A DNA stretch of 64,000 nt from an uncultured Eubacteriales bacterium (GCA_949292785.1 CASFBK010000009.1:62001-126000), one strand, 5' to 3'. Counted from the first letter of the stretch, positions 10,407-19,253 are shown. Program-made: numbers and translations. The notes: generated from the letters alone by a model not told the origin.

Positions 10407-10435
10407 TTGTTTTTCCCCGGCAGATTTGCTATACT
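10407..10435 (+). promoter_or_regulatory. Promoter of the small hypothetical gene at 10480
   Basis: Plus-strand promoter: -35 TTGTTT (10407-10412), 17 nt spacer, -10 TATACT (10430-10435). Lies 45 nt upstream of the downstream ATG. Confidence 0.6.
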
Positions 10436-10479
10436 CGTACCTGTAACAAATATCACATTGACAGAAAGGACACTATCTC

Positions 10480-10740
10480 ATGCGTATCTGGTTTAAAATA
10501 TTCAAGGATAATCACCTTTTAAAAGACACCGTCATTACGGATGACAGTGATGATACAAGAACTCATAAAATCTTCCATGCCTTAGAGCAGGCCTGCTATG
10601 AATTCGATTTAAGCAAACCGCTCTGGCTGGACTCTACCATAACGGAATTCAAGCGTCATGACAAGGCTCGATTCTATCAGGACAACTTCGTGGAAGAAAT
10701 TGATTTCGATTTTCTGGAAATCCACGTAATTGAGGAATAA
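10480..10740 (+). CDS. Hypothetical protein, 86 aa
   Basis: Small soluble acidic protein with no membrane segment or signal peptide. It begins MRIWFKIFKDNHLLKDTVI and ends FDFLEIHVIEE; alternating hydrophobic and charged residues suggest a compact alpha/beta fold. I do not recognise a named family with certainty, although similar short conserved proteins are common in Lachnospiraceae. Support comes from its own promoter (10407-10435), an AAAGGA motif upstream of the ATG, and convergent placement with the methyltransferase gene, with only 13 nt between stop codons. Confidence 0.75.
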   Translation: MRIWFKIFKDNHLLKDTVITDDSDDTRTHKIFHALEQACYEFDLSKPLWLDSTITEFKRHDKARFYQDNFVEEIDFDFLEIHVIEE

Positions 10741-10753
10741 CTGTTTTTATCTT

Positions 10754-11533
10754 TTACCGCCTCTGGCGGTTCACCTCATACATAAGAAGGGTTGCTGCTA
10801 TGGCGGCATTTAGGGATTCTACCTTTCCTTCCATAGGAATACGGATATATTCATCTGCACACGCTGCCGTTTCTTCTGTCAGACCGTTTCCCTCGTTTCC
10901 GATTAAAAATCCACAGGGCTTCTTGTAATCCGGTCTGTCATAAGACTGCTTCCCTTTCAAATGGGCTGCATACAGAAAGATTCCCTTTCCCTTTAATTCT
11001 TCCAATGTCTCTTTTAAGGAATCCGTCACATAAAAGGGCACCCGGTAAAGAGAGCCCATAGTGGCACGAATGGTCTTGGGATGATAAACATCTACCGTTG
11101 TCTTGTTCATCAAAATTCCTGTGACTCCTGCTCCTTCTCCGGTACGAATCATAGTTCCCAGATTCCCCGGGTCCTGAATACTTTCAAGAATCAGTAGATG
11201 CGGCTGTTTTTCTTCCGCTCCCAGCAAATCCTCCAGGGTATATTCCGGCATTTTAACCAGTGCAAGTATTCCCTGTGGGGTCTGCGTATCACTGATTGTC
11301 TTGAACACGTTATCCGCTACTACTTCATAGGAATAGTCTTTTATTCTCTGTACATGCTCTGCTGTCTGCAGGAAAGACTCGGAGACATACATTGCCACGA
11401 TATCTTTCCTCGGCGCTTCCATGCACATCTTGATTCCTTCCACCACAAAAACCCGCTGTTCATAGCGGGTTTTTGCCTTTTTATTTAACTGGATAACGTG
11501 CTTCATCTGTTGATTACTGGCACTTGTTATCAT
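10754..11533 (-). CDS. TrmH/SpoU family RNA 2'-O-methyltransferase
   Basis: SAM-dependent RNA ribose methyltransferase with SPOUT knot fold, 259 aa. The three SPOUT motifs are visible: NLGTMIRTGEGAG (motif 1), GFLIGNEGNGL (motif 2) and IPMEGKVESLNAAIAATLLMYE (motif 3). The N-terminal SpoU substrate-binding domain spans about residues 1-95 (RVFVVEGIKM). Target is probably 23S rRNA or tRNA; sequence alone does not decide it. It starts 18 nt after pfkA, and its codons 20-30 contain a perfect 11-bp hairpin (11447-11474). Confidence 0.9.
   Translation of the reverse strand: MITSASNQQMKHVIQLNKKAKTRYEQRVFVVEGIKMCMEAPRKDIVAMYVSESFLQTAEHVQRIKDYSYEVVADNVFKTISDTQTPQGILALVKMPEYTLEDLLGAEEKQPHLLILESIQDPGNLGTMIRTGEGAGVTGILMNKTTVDVYHPKTIRATMGSLYRVPFYVTDSLKETLEELKGKGIFLYAAHLKGKQSYDRPDYKKPCGFLIGNEGNGLTEETAACADEYIRIPMEGKVESLNAAIAATLLMYEVNRQRR
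11447..11474. terminator. Perfect terminator-like hairpin inside the methyltransferase gene
   Basis: AAAAACCCGCT (11447-11457), 6-nt loop, AGCGGGTTTTT (11464-11474): 11 paired bases with A and T runs at the ends, so it has the form of a bidirectional intrinsic terminator. It lies about 60 nt into the methyltransferase coding sequence and 80 nt downstream of pfkA. It may limit read-through from pfkA. Function is inferred. Confidence 0.55.
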
Positions 11534-11551
11534 AGTATGTTCCTCTTTGCA

Positions 11552-12526
11552 TTACTTACTTAAGTTCTTACAAATCTCGTACTGATATTCCGGAATCTTC
11601 TTTTCCATTGCCAATGCTTCGTTAATATCATCATCTACGAATTCTCCATGACGATATCCTACCACACGGTTAGACATTCCCTGGCACAATAAGTCAACTG
11701 CATAAGCACCCATGGTAGATGCATATACACGGTCTTTACAGGTAGGGCTTCCTCCACGCTGCATATGACCCAAAATAGTCGCACGTGTTTCCATACCGGT
11801 AGCTGCTTCAATACGCTTTGCCATGCTTGCGGAGTGTCCGATTCCTTCTGCATTTACAATAATGTAATGCTGCTTGCCATGCTTACGTGCTGCAATGATA
11901 TCATCTACAATCTTCTGCTCGTCATAATCATATTTTTCCGGAAGCAGAACCATTTCTGAACCATTTGCGATACCACACCACAATGCAATATATCCTGCTC
12001 CACGTCCCATAACCTCGATAACAGAACATCTCTCATGAGAAGTAGAAGTGTCACGTACCTTATCGATTGCTTCCATTGCTGTATTAACTGCGGTATCAAA
12101 ACCGATGGTATACTCTGTACATGCAATATCTAAGTCAATCGTTCCCGGAAGTCCGATTGTGTTGATTCCAAGATTCGCTAACTTCTGTGCGCCCTGGAAA
12201 GAACCATCTCCACCAATTACAACGAGTCCATCGATACCATGCTTTTTACAAATCTCAGCTCCCTGTTTCTGAACCTCCGGATTGACGAACTCCGGACATC
12301 TTGCTGTCTGCAAAATAGTTCCTCCACGCTGAATAATATCAGATACATCCTTTGCTTCCATATCTACGATTTCTTCCTGAAGCAATCCTGCGTATCCTCT
12401 CTTGATACCTTTTACCTTTAATCCTTTTGCAAGTCCCTGTCTTACTACCGCACGAATTGCAGCATTCATTCCCGGTGCGTCTCCTCCACTGGTAAGCACA
12501 CCTATTGTCTGGATCTTGTCTGCCAT
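11552..12526 (-). CDS. pfkA: ATP-dependent 6-phosphofructokinase
   Basis: Glycolytic kinase converting fructose-6-phosphate to fructose-1,6-bisphosphate, 324 aa from the chosen start. ATP site GVLTSGGDAPGMNAAIRAVVR, VIGGDGSFQGA, and catalytic block PGTIDLDIACTEYTIGFDTA, where the usual Asn of TIDND is Leu while the catalytic Asp is kept. MGRGAGYIAL and the allosteric-site Arg residues are present. ATG at 12526 has GGAGG 8 nt upstream; an in-frame ATG eight codons earlier has no site. It follows dnaE by 49 nt. Confidence 0.96.
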   Translation of the reverse strand: MADKIQTIGVLTSGGDAPGMNAAIRAVVRQGLAKGLKVKGIKRGYAGLLQEEIVDMEAKDVSDIIQRGGTILQTARCPEFVNPEVQKQGAEICKKHGIDGLVVIGGDGSFQGAQKLANLGINTIGLPGTIDLDIACTEYTIGFDTAVNTAMEAIDKVRDTSTSHERCSVIEVMGRGAGYIALWCGIANGSEMVLLPEKYDYDEQKIVDDIIAARKHGKQHYIIVNAEGIGHSASMAKRIEAATGMETRATILGHMQRGGSPTCKDRVYASTMGAYAVDLLCQGMSNRVVGYRHGEFVDDDINEALAMEKKIPEYQYEICKNLSK

Positions 12527-12575
12527 GACATTTCCCTCCTGTATTTCCATATTCTATTACATTCTAATCTCTTTT

Positions 12576-15500
12576 TTACTGTTTTTCAATGCTCTTTTCT
12601 ACAACTTTTACATTATTTTCACCCAAAAAGTTAGTTAAATTGTTCACAATCTCCGATGAAATACCAATATTTCGGCTTGGCGGCAGTCTTTTTATCAGTT
12701 TTGCACCTGAAATATAAATCACGACGCCGTCGTTTCCATCACTGTTTTTCATCATTGCAAATAGCGCTTCTTCTTTCTCTTCATAATCTGTCTTGGTTTC
12801 AAACTGAAGCCACAGTTCCTTTTTGGTATCATCGAAGGAATAGATTTTCTCACAAATGAGCTTTCCATTCTTTTCTTCTTCCGTAGATACCCTTCCCCGA
12901 ATGAATACCTTTTCGTCTACATTCAAAAGCCTGCTGTTCTTCTCGTAATCCTTGGGGAAAATAATAACCTCCAGCGTTCCCACCAGGTCTTCTAAGGTGA
13001 TAAACGCCATGGTCTTATTATTCTTGGTATATTTTATGGTCTTATCCACAATCATACCGCCTACGATAGCCTTTTCTCCATCCGCCACCTTAGTCTGCCC
13101 GGTCTCTTCGTCCAGCAGAAAATCTGTGGTAACTCTGGAAATGTTCTTTCGCCACTTTTCCTCGTACTCTTCCAAGGGATGCCCACTTATGTAAACACCT
13201 AACACTTCCTTTTCAAAGCCTAAATACATCTCTTTGGAGTATTCTCCCACATCCGGCAGCTTTACTTCAAAGTCTGATTTTTCCTCCTCTCCTGCAAAGT
13301 CAAATAAGGTCATCTGACCTGCCATATTGTTCTTTTTATCCTGAGCAATAGAATCCATGATTCCGGTATACACCATCATGCTCTGTTTTCTGGTAGCGCC
13401 CAGATTATCCAGGGCTCCTGCCTTGATGAAATTCTCTACCACACGCTTGTTGATTTCCCGGTCTGCCATACGGGTCAGGAAATCCTTAAGGCTGGTGAAT
13501 TCACCTCGTTCTTCCCGTTCTTCACACAATTTTTCAATGACCGTGTGGCTGACACTCTTGATTGCCGCAAGTCCATAACGTATGGAGCCATTAGATACGG
13601 AAAAACCGCTCTCGCCTTCATTTACGCTTGGAGGCAGTACCTGAATCCCCATCTGGCGGCAGGTCAGAATGTATTCTGATACTTTCCCGGAGTTGTCCAT
13701 AACGGAGGACATCAATGCCGCCATATACTCTACCGGATAGTAATATTTCAGATATGCCGTCTGATAAGATACTACGGCATAAGCTGCTGCATGAGACTTA
13801 TTAAAAGCGTACTTTGCAAAATCTATCATCTCATCATAGATTTTATTGGCGACTTTCTCATCAATTCCATTGCTGATACATCCGGGCACTCTTTCTTCCG
13901 GATTTCCATACACGAAGTTCTGGCGTTCCTTTTCCATGACAGAAGTCTTTTTCTTGGACATGGCACGACGTACCATATCACTTCGCCCCATGGTATACCC
14001 TGCAAGGTCACGCACAATCTGCATAACCTGTTCCTGATATACGATACAGCCATAGGTAGGCTTTAAAATCGGCTCTAACTGTGGGCAGTCATATACAATC
14101 GAATCATTATTATTCTTTCCACGGATATAGGCAGGGATAAAGTCCATGGGTCCCGGACGGTACAGAGAGATTCCCGCAATGATGTCCTCTAAGCTCTGCG
14201 GTTTTAACTCCTTCATAAAGTTTTTCATCCCGGCGCTTTCAAGCTGGAATATCCCTTCGGTTCTTCCTGTTCCGATGGAGTCTAATACTGCCTTGTCCTC
14301 AAAATCAATGTGGTCGATATCTAATTTGATTCCCTGGCTCTTTTCTATGAGACGCACTGCATTTTGAAGGACCGTTAAGTTCCGAAGTCCTAAAAAGTCC
14401 ATTTTGAGCAGTCCCAATTCTTCTAAGGTTGTCATAACGAACTGTGTGGTAATAGAACCATCGGAGGCTCTGGACAATGGTACAAACTCATCTACTGCTT
14501 TAGAACTGATAACAACACCTGCGGCATGCATGGAGGTATGTCTGGGAAGTCCCTCTAAACGCTTTGACATATCAATGAGTTTTTTTACATTCTCATCACT
14601 TTCATACATACTGCGCAGTTCCGGATTCATCACAAGCGCTTTTTCTATGGTGATTCCAAGCTCTGTGGGAATCTGTTTTGCAATATTGTCCACATAGGCA
14701 TAAGGTAAATCCATCACGCGCCCTACATCACGGATAACGCCTCGCGCCGCCATGGTACCAAAGGTTACAATCTGAACCACCTGGTCTTTGCCGTATTTTC
14801 GGCTGACATAATCAATGACTTCCTGACGCCGTTCCACACAGAAGTCAATATCAATATCGGGCATGGTAACACGTTCCGGATTCAGAAAACGCTCGAAAAT
14901 CAGACTGTAACGGTCTGGGTCAATATTGGTAATCTCTAAGGTATAAGATACAATACTTCCCGCAGCACTGCCTCGTCCCGGCCCTACCGCAATTCCATTT
15001 TTTCTTGCATAATGAATAAAGTCCCACACAATCAGGAAGTAATCCACATATCCCATCTGGTGGATAACACCAAGCTCATACTCTAACTGTGGTCTTAATT
15101 CTTCCTGTTTTTCCTGAGAATATCTGCGTTCTAGCCCTTCGTAACAAAGCTTTTGCAAATATTCCCAGGAGGTATATCCCTCCGGCACATCGTATTTTGG
15201 CAGTTTTAGTACACCGAACTCAATTTCCACGTTACAACGGTCGGCAATTTTCTGTGTATTTTCGATTGCCTGCAGGGCATAGGGGAACAATTCTCGCATT
15301 TGTTCCTCCGACTTAACGTAGAACTGCCCTCCCTCGTAACGCATACGATTTTCATCCGTCAGCTTCTTTCCGGTCTGAATACACAGCAAAATATCGTGGG
15401 AATCTACGTCAGTCTCATACGTATAATGCACGTCATTGGTTGCTGCCAGTTCAATCCCCGTATCCTGACTTAACCGTAATAACTGCTGATTTACGTAGCT

Positions 15501-16049
15501 TTGTTCCGGCAGACCATGGTCCTGTAATTCTAAGAAATAGTTTCCTTTTCCAAAGGTCTCTTCATGCCAGAGCGCTGCCTTTTTGGCTTCTTCATAATTT
15601 CCTCGTGCCAGGAGCTTTTGAACTTCTCCTGCCAGGCAGGCACTTAAACAGATGATTCCCTCGTGATAGGTCTCTAATATCTCCCGGTCTATTCGAGGCT
15701 TATAATAATAGCCTTCGGTAAAACCGCGGGAGACAATCTTCATCAGGTTATGATAACCGGTATCGTTTTCCGCCAATAAAATCAAGTGATAGTACCGCTC
15801 TTCGCCCTCTACCTTTTCCCGGTCAAACCGGGAGCCAGGTGCCACATAGACCTCACAGCCTAAAATCGGCTTAATTCCCGCTTCTTTTGCCGCACGGTAA
15901 AAATCAATCACTCCGTACATGACTCCGTGGTCTGTTATAGCAGCACTATTCATACCAAGCTCTTTTACCCGGGCAACATACTCTTTTATTTTATTAGAAC
16001 CGTCCAACAGACTGTATTCCGTATGAACGTGTAAATGTGCAAATGCCAT
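12576..16049 (-). CDS. dnaE: DNA polymerase III alpha subunit, DnaE
   Basis: Replicative C-family polymerase subunit, 1157 aa, a normal length for DnaE. N-terminal PHP domain (FAHLHVHTEYSLLDGSNKI, ITDHGVMYG), palm with the catalytic Asp pair in MPDIDIDFC, GRGSAAGSIVSYTL, the little finger/tandem HhH region (ADREINKRVVENFIKAGALDNLG), and a C-terminal OB domain (AIVGGMIVDKTIKYTKNNKTM). In Gram-positives DnaE acts with PolC at the lagging strand. Its promoter contains a LexA-like palindrome at 16079-16090, so it may be DNA-damage inducible. Confidence 0.97.
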   Translation of the reverse strand: MAFAHLHVHTEYSLLDGSNKIKEYVARVKELGMNSAAITDHGVMYGVIDFYRAAKEAGIKPILGCEVYVAPGSRFDREKVEGEERYYHLILLAENDTGYHNLMKIVSRGFTEGYYYKPRIDREILETYHEGIICLSACLAGEVQKLLARGNYEEAKKAALWHEETFGKGNYFLELQDHGLPEQSYVNQQLLRLSQDTGIELAATNDVHYTYETDVDSHDILLCIQTGKKLTDENRMRYEGGQFYVKSEEQMRELFPYALQAIENTQKIADRCNVEIEFGVLKLPKYDVPEGYTSWEYLQKLCYEGLERRYSQEKQEELRPQLEYELGVIHQMGYVDYFLIVWDFIHYARKNGIAVGPGRGSAAGSIVSYTLEITNIDPDRYSLIFERFLNPERVTMPDIDIDFCVERRQEVIDYVSRKYGKDQVVQIVTFGTMAARGVIRDVGRVMDLPYAYVDNIAKQIPTELGITIEKALVMNPELRSMYESDENVKKLIDMSKRLEGLPRHTSMHAAGVVISSKAVDEFVPLSRASDGSITTQFVMTTLEELGLLKMDFLGLRNLTVLQNAVRLIEKSQGIKLDIDHIDFEDKAVLDSIGTGRTEGIFQLESAGMKNFMKELKPQSLEDIIAGISLYRPGPMDFIPAYIRGKNNNDSIVYDCPQLEPILKPTYGCIVYQEQVMQIVRDLAGYTMGRSDMVRRAMSKKKTSVMEKERQNFVYGNPEERVPGCISNGIDEKVANKIYDEMIDFAKYAFNKSHAAAYAVVSYQTAYLKYYYPVEYMAALMSSVMDNSGKVSEYILTCRQMGIQVLPPSVNEGESGFSVSNGSIRYGLAAIKSVSHTVIEKLCEEREERGEFTSLKDFLTRMADREINKRVVENFIKAGALDNLGATRKQSMMVYTGIMDSIAQDKKNNMAGQMTLFDFAGEEEKSDFEVKLPDVGEYSKEMYLGFEKEVLGVYISGHPLEEYEEKWRKNISRVTTDFLLDEETGQTKVADGEKAIVGGMIVDKTIKYTKNNKTMAFITLEDLVGTLEVIIFPKDYEKNSRLLNVDEKVFIRGRVSTEEEKNGKLICEKIYSFDDTKKELWLQFETKTDYEEKEEALFAMMKNSDGNDGVVIYISGAKLIKRLPPSRNIGISSEIVNNLTNFLGENNVKVVEKSIEKQ

Positions 16050-16078
16050 ATGCTATCTCAGCTCCTATTATCCTCATT

Positions 16079-16120
16079 AAACATATGTTTGATAATAACA
16101 TAATTTGCTAAAAGTCTCAA
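16079..16120 (-). promoter_or_regulatory. dnaE promoter with LexA-like palindrome
   Basis: Minus strand: -35 TTGAGA (16115-16120), 17 nt spacer, -10 TATTAT (16092-16097), followed immediately by the perfect palindrome AAACATATGTTT (16079-16090), which overlaps the expected transcription start. The core AACATATGTT equals the core of the Gram-positive LexA box (CGAACATATGTTCG). Confidence 0.6.
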
Positions 16121-16144
16121 GTGGCTACGTTATTCTGGGTAGAA

Positions 16145-16294
16145 CAAAGTGTGCTCCGCACACTCTCGCGAATATACATTACCTATCAAGCGGAACACAC
16201 TTTGCCGCGCCGAGCACAGTCGCTTGCGACATAATTTTTGCTCTATAGGAATCACAATTTTACGCTTTAACGCAACACGGTATTTCCTATAGAG
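16145..16294. repeat. Cluster of inverted repeats between dnaE and cysK
   Basis: The 316-nt gap between dnaE and cysK has no credible gene but several hairpins. CAAAGTGTGCTCCGC (16145-16159) pairs with GCGGAACACACTTTG (16190-16204) with one wobble. GTGTGC/GCACAC forms an alternative hairpin within the first arm. GTCGC/GCGAC lies near 16219-16230. CTCTATAGGAA (16241-16251) pairs perfectly with TTCCTATAGAG (16284-16294). No transposase and no target-site duplication are seen. It may be a decayed intergenic repeat or a structured RNA. Confidence 0.5.
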
Positions 16295-16300
16295 GAACAA

Positions 16301-16340
16301 AAAGCTAAGAAATGTCTGGTAATTTACATTTCTTAGCTTT
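16301..16340 (-). terminator. cysK terminator
   Basis: AAAGCTAAGAAATGT (16301-16315) and ACATTTCTTAGCTTT (16326-16340) form a perfect 15-bp stem with a 10-nt loop, followed on the minus strand by further Ts. It lies 26 nt past the cysK stop codon. Confidence 0.85.
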
Positions 16341-16365
16341 CCTTCAAAGGACTTTCCTCCTTTAC

Positions 16366-17298
16366 TTATTCTACAAACAAAGAGGTGGAATAATACCGGT
16401 CTCCACTGTCCGGCAGTAATGCTACAATGGTTTTTCCTTCATTTTCCGGTCTTTTTGCCAGTTCCAGCGCTGCAAATAATGCTGCACCTGAGGAAATACC
16501 TACCAGTACACCCTCTGTCTTGGCAATTTCTTTTCCTGTCTCAAATGCATCTTCATTTGACACTGTAATAATCTCGTCATAAATCTTGGTATTTAAGGTA
16601 TCCGGTACGAAACCGGCTCCAATTCCCTGAATCTTATGTGGTCCTCCCTTTCCTTCGGATAAAACCGGAGAAGCAGATGGCTCCACTGCAACAATTTTTA
16701 CTTCTGGGTTCTGGGACTTCAAATACTCTCCGGTTCCGGATATAGTTCCACCGGTTCCTACTCCTGCCACAAAAATATCTACTTTTCCTTCTGTGTCCTT
16801 CCAAATTTCAGGTCCTGTGGTCTTTTTATGGATTTCCGGATTTGCCGGATTCTCAAACTGTCCCGGAATAAAGCTGCTTGGAATCTCTTTTGCCAGTTCT
16901 TCCGCCTTGGCAATAGCACCTTTCATTCCCTTAGGTCCATCTGTCAGCACCAGTTCGGCACCATATGCTTTTAAAATATTACGCCGCTCTACGCTCATAG
17001 TTTCCGGCATAGTCAGAATCACGTGATAGCCTTTCGCCGCTGCAATGGCAGCTAAACCAATTCCGGTATTTCCAGAGGTCGGCTCTATAATTACAGAGCC
17101 TTCCTTTAGAATTCCTCTTTCTTCCGCATCTTCAATCATTGCTTTTGCAATTCGGTCTTTGACACTTCCTGCCGGATTAAAGTATTCTAGCTTTACCAAA
17201 ACCTTGGCTTTCAACTCATGCTTTTTTTCAATATTTACCACTTCCACCAAGGGCGTGTTTCCAATTAAATCCAGTGTTCCTTTAAATATTCCAGCCAT
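16366..17298 (-). CDS. cysK: Cysteine synthase A (O-acetylserine sulfhydrylase)
   Basis: PLP enzyme making L-cysteine from O-acetylserine and sulfide, 310 aa. PLP-binding Lys47 in [11 protein letters not shown], phosphate loop TSGNTG (74-79), substrate loop and [17 protein letters not shown]-terminal [16 protein letters not shown] is typical of CysK. It lies 18 nt downstream of metY and shares its promoter, so the two sulfhydrylases form one operon. Both are probably controlled by the sulfur-responsive leader at 18686-18851. Confidence 0.96.
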   Translation of the reverse strand: MAGIFKGTLDLIGNTPLVEVVNIEKKHELKAKVLVKLEYFNPAGSVKDRIAKAMIEDAEERGILKEGSVIIEPTSGNTGIGLAAIAAAKGYHVILTMPETMSVERRNILKAYGAELVLTDGPKGMKGAIAKAEELAKEIPSSFIPGQFENPANPEIHKKTTGPEIWKDTEGKVDIFVAGVGTGGTISGTGEYLKSQNPEVKIVAVEPSASPVLSEGKGGPHKIQGIGAGFVPDTLNTKIYDEIITVSNEDAFETGKEIAKTEGVLVGISSGAALFAALELAKRPENEGKTIVALLPDSGDRYYSTSLFVE

Positions 17299-17316
17299 TT
17301 TGACTGCCTCCTTTTA

Positions 17317-18624
17317 TTACTTCACTGCCTGAAATGCCTCTTCCAGGTCTTCGATAATATCATCAATATGCTCTGTTCCAATGGACAAACGAATGGTATT
17401 CTTATAGATTCCTTGTTCCTTCAGTTCTTCTTCATTCAACTGAGAATGTGTGGTAGAAGCCGGATGGATTGCAAGAGATTTTACGTCTGCCACATTTGCC
17501 AGAAGTGAAAATACTTCCAAATTATCAATAAAGTCTTTTGCGGTACGGTCATCTCCCTTAATTTCAAAGGTGAAAATAGAACCGCCTCCCTTCGGGAAGT
17601 ATTTCTTGTATAACTCCTGCTGTTTCGGGTCTGTAGTCACAGACGGATGATGCACTTTTTCTACCTGTGGATGGTTATTGAGGTATTCTACGACCTTCAA
17701 TGCGTTTTCCACATGACGCTCTACTCTTAAGGATAAGGTTTCTAATCCCTGCAGGAAAATAAATGCATGGAATGGAGAAAGGGTGGCTCCGGTATCTCTT
17801 AATAAAATTGCACGAATCTTAGTAACAAATGCCGCTGCTCCTACTGCCTTTGTAAAGCTTACGCCATGATAGCTTGGATTTGGCTCTGTCAGGGATGGGA
17901 ATTTTCCAGATGCTTCCCAGTCAAACTTTCCGCTGTCTACGATAACACCGCCGATTGCAGTTCCATGTCCTCCGATAAACTTGGTGGCAGAATGTACCAC
18001 GATATCTGCGCCATATTCAATCGGTCTTAACAGATATGGAGTAGCAAAGGTGCTGTCAACTACTAATGGTATTTTATGCGCATGAGCAATCTTTGCAACT
18101 GCCTCAATATCACTTACATCAGAGTTTGGATTTCCTAATGTTTCAATATAAAGAGCTTTTGTATTTTCCTGAATTGCTTTTTCAAAATTGGTTACATCTG
18201 CCGGGTCAACAAATGTTGTTTTGATTCCATACCCCGGAAGTGTATGCTCCAACAGGTTGTAGCTTCCTCCGTAAATGTTGTTTGCCGCTACAATGTGGTC
18301 TCCGTTCTGTGCTAGATTCTGAATAGTATAAGTGATTGCTGCTGCACCGGAAGCTACTGCAAGGGCTGCTACTCCACCTTCTAAAGCTGCAATTCTCTGT
18401 TCAAAAATATCCTGTGTCGGATTGGTCAGTCTTCCGTAAATATTTCCTGCATCTGCTAATCCAAATCTTGCTGCTGCGTGGTCTGAGTTGTGGAATACAT
18501 AAGAGGATGTTGCATAGATTGGTACCGCTCTTGCATCAGTAACCGGATCCGGCTGTTCCTGTCCTACGTGTAACTGTAATGTTTCAAATTTTAAATTTCT
18601 ATCTGCGTATGCTTTTTTACTCAT
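17317..18624 (-). CDS. metY: O-acetylhomoserine aminocarboxypropyltransferase / sulfhydrylase (MetY type)
   Basis: PLP-dependent Cys/Met metabolism enzyme, 435 aa, joining O-acetylhomoserine to sulfide to give homocysteine. Family signature [20 protein letters not shown] with PLP Lys215; N-terminal [32 protein letters not shown] is diagnostic for MetY over MetB/MetC. ATG at 18624 has AAGGAG 8 nt upstream. First full-length gene of the metY-cysK operon, with a 25-codon Cys-rich ORF 61 nt upstream. Confidence 0.95.
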   Translation of the reverse strand: MSKKAYADRNLKFETLQLHVGQEQPDPVTDARAVPIYATSSYVFHNSDHAAARFGLADAGNIYGRLTNPTQDIFEQRIAALEGGVAALAVASGAAAITYTIQNLAQNGDHIVAANNIYGGSYNLLEHTLPGYGIKTTFVDPADVTNFEKAIQENTKALYIETLGNPNSDVSDIEAVAKIAHAHKIPLVVDSTFATPYLLRPIEYGADIVVHSATKFIGGHGTAIGGVIVDSGKFDWEASGKFPSLTEPNPSYHGVSFTKAVGAAAFVTKIRAILLRDTGATLSPFHAFIFLQGLETLSLRVERHVENALKVVEYLNNHPQVEKVHHPSVTTDPKQQELYKKYFPKGGGSIFTFEIKGDDRTAKDFIDNLEVFSLLANVADVKSLAIHPASTTHSQLNEEELKEQGIYKNTIRLSIGTEHIDDIIEDLEEAFQAVK

Positions 18625-18685
18625 CTTTCTCTCTCCTTATTTTACAAATGTTTTTGTTTGGCTTCTCTTACTATTTATCTTTTAT

Positions 18686-18763
18686 TTATCTTTCACAACA
18701 GAAACAGCCGCACATTCGGTCATCTTTCGTTATGTATTTTCTCTTGTTTTCCTGTTCTTTCAT
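18686..18763 (-). CDS. Cys-rich leader peptide upstream of metY-cysK (25 aa)
   Basis: Short ORF between the metY promoter and metY. ATG at 18763 has AGGAG exactly 8 nt upstream, one of the best ribosome sites in this region, and the frame ends at TAA (18686-18688). The peptide starts MKEQENKRKYITKDDR and ends MCGCFCCER, so four of its last eight residues are Cys (TGC, TGT, TGT, TGT). Its position and composition suggest a cysteine-sensing leader peptide, like the short Cys uORFs known upstream of cysteine genes in Mycobacterium. A small metal-binding protein is the alternative. No classic terminator lies between it and metY. Confidence 0.65.
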   Translation of the reverse strand: MKEQENKRKYITKDDRMCGCFCCER

Positions 18764-18822
18764 GGCTGATTCTCCTTTTCCTATATTTCCTACTTGTTTA
18801 AGAGGTTATTTAGCATAGTCAT

Positions 18823-18851
18823 ACTATACCCTACTTTTCCTACTGTGTCAA
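18823..18851 (-). promoter_or_regulatory. metY-cysK promoter
   Basis: Strong minus-strand promoter: -35 TTGACA (18846-18851), 17 nt spacer, -10 TATAGT (18823-18828). Several copies of (G/A)TAGGAAA occur around it, near 18887, 18838, 18788 and 18779, possibly operator half-sites. Confidence 0.8.
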
Positions 18852-18900
18852 TAGGTTTTTTCATTTTTTTCAAAAAAAGTTATTTTTTTCCTATCATATA

Positions 18901-18936
18901 AAAAGATGTTGCCACAAATATGCAGCAACATCTTTT
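18901..18936 (-). terminator. Terminator after the YerC-like gene
   Basis: AAAAGATGTTGC (18901-18912) and GCAACATCTTTT (18925-18936) form a perfect 12-bp stem. It lies 17 nt past the stop codon of the gene at 18954 and isolates it from the metY promoter. Confidence 0.85.
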
Positions 18937-18953
18937 TCCCTTTTATCACTTTC

Positions 18954-19253
18954 CTATTCTTCCTTATTCAATCCGGTCCTTTCGAATACCATATCATATC
19001 CATCGTTTCCGTAATTCAAAGAACGATTCACTCTACTAATCGTAGCTGTAGATGCCCCCGTCTTCTCTGCTATATCCAAATACGTTTTCTGTGCCCGCAG
19101 CATTCTGGCAACCTCGAACCGCTGAGATAACGACAGCAATTCATTTACCGTACACACATCCTCAAAAAACGTATAACACTCTTCTTTGTTTTCCAGACTC
19201 AGTATTGCTTCAAATAAATGGTCTACGGCTTCTGTTCTTAATTTTTTGCTCAT
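18954..19253 (-). CDS. YerC/YecD family TrpR-related DNA-binding protein
   Basis: 99 aa protein of the TrpR/YerC/YecD family. The helix-turn-helix is visible in LSLSQRFEVARMLRAQKTYLDIAEKTGASTATISRVNRSL (split here as residues ~45-80), with TATISRVNRSL as recognition helix. Start at 19253 was chosen for AAGGAG 9 nt upstream; an in-frame start 13 codons earlier has no site. The regulon of this family in Firmicutes is not well defined, and nothing links it to tryptophan here. A palindrome CGTAC-N6-GTACG (19286-19301) just upstream could be its own operator. Confidence 0.88.
   Translation of the reverse strand: MSKKLRTEAVDHLFEAILSLENKEECYTFFEDVCTVNELLSLSQRFEVARMLRAQKTYLDIAEKTGASTATISRVNRSLNYGNDGYDMVFERTGLNKEE

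Noticed and set aside
16145-16294. Insertion sequence or MITE between dnaE and cysK
   Set aside because: No transposase fragment, no terminal repeats of one element, and no target-site duplication; only kept as a repeat cluster.
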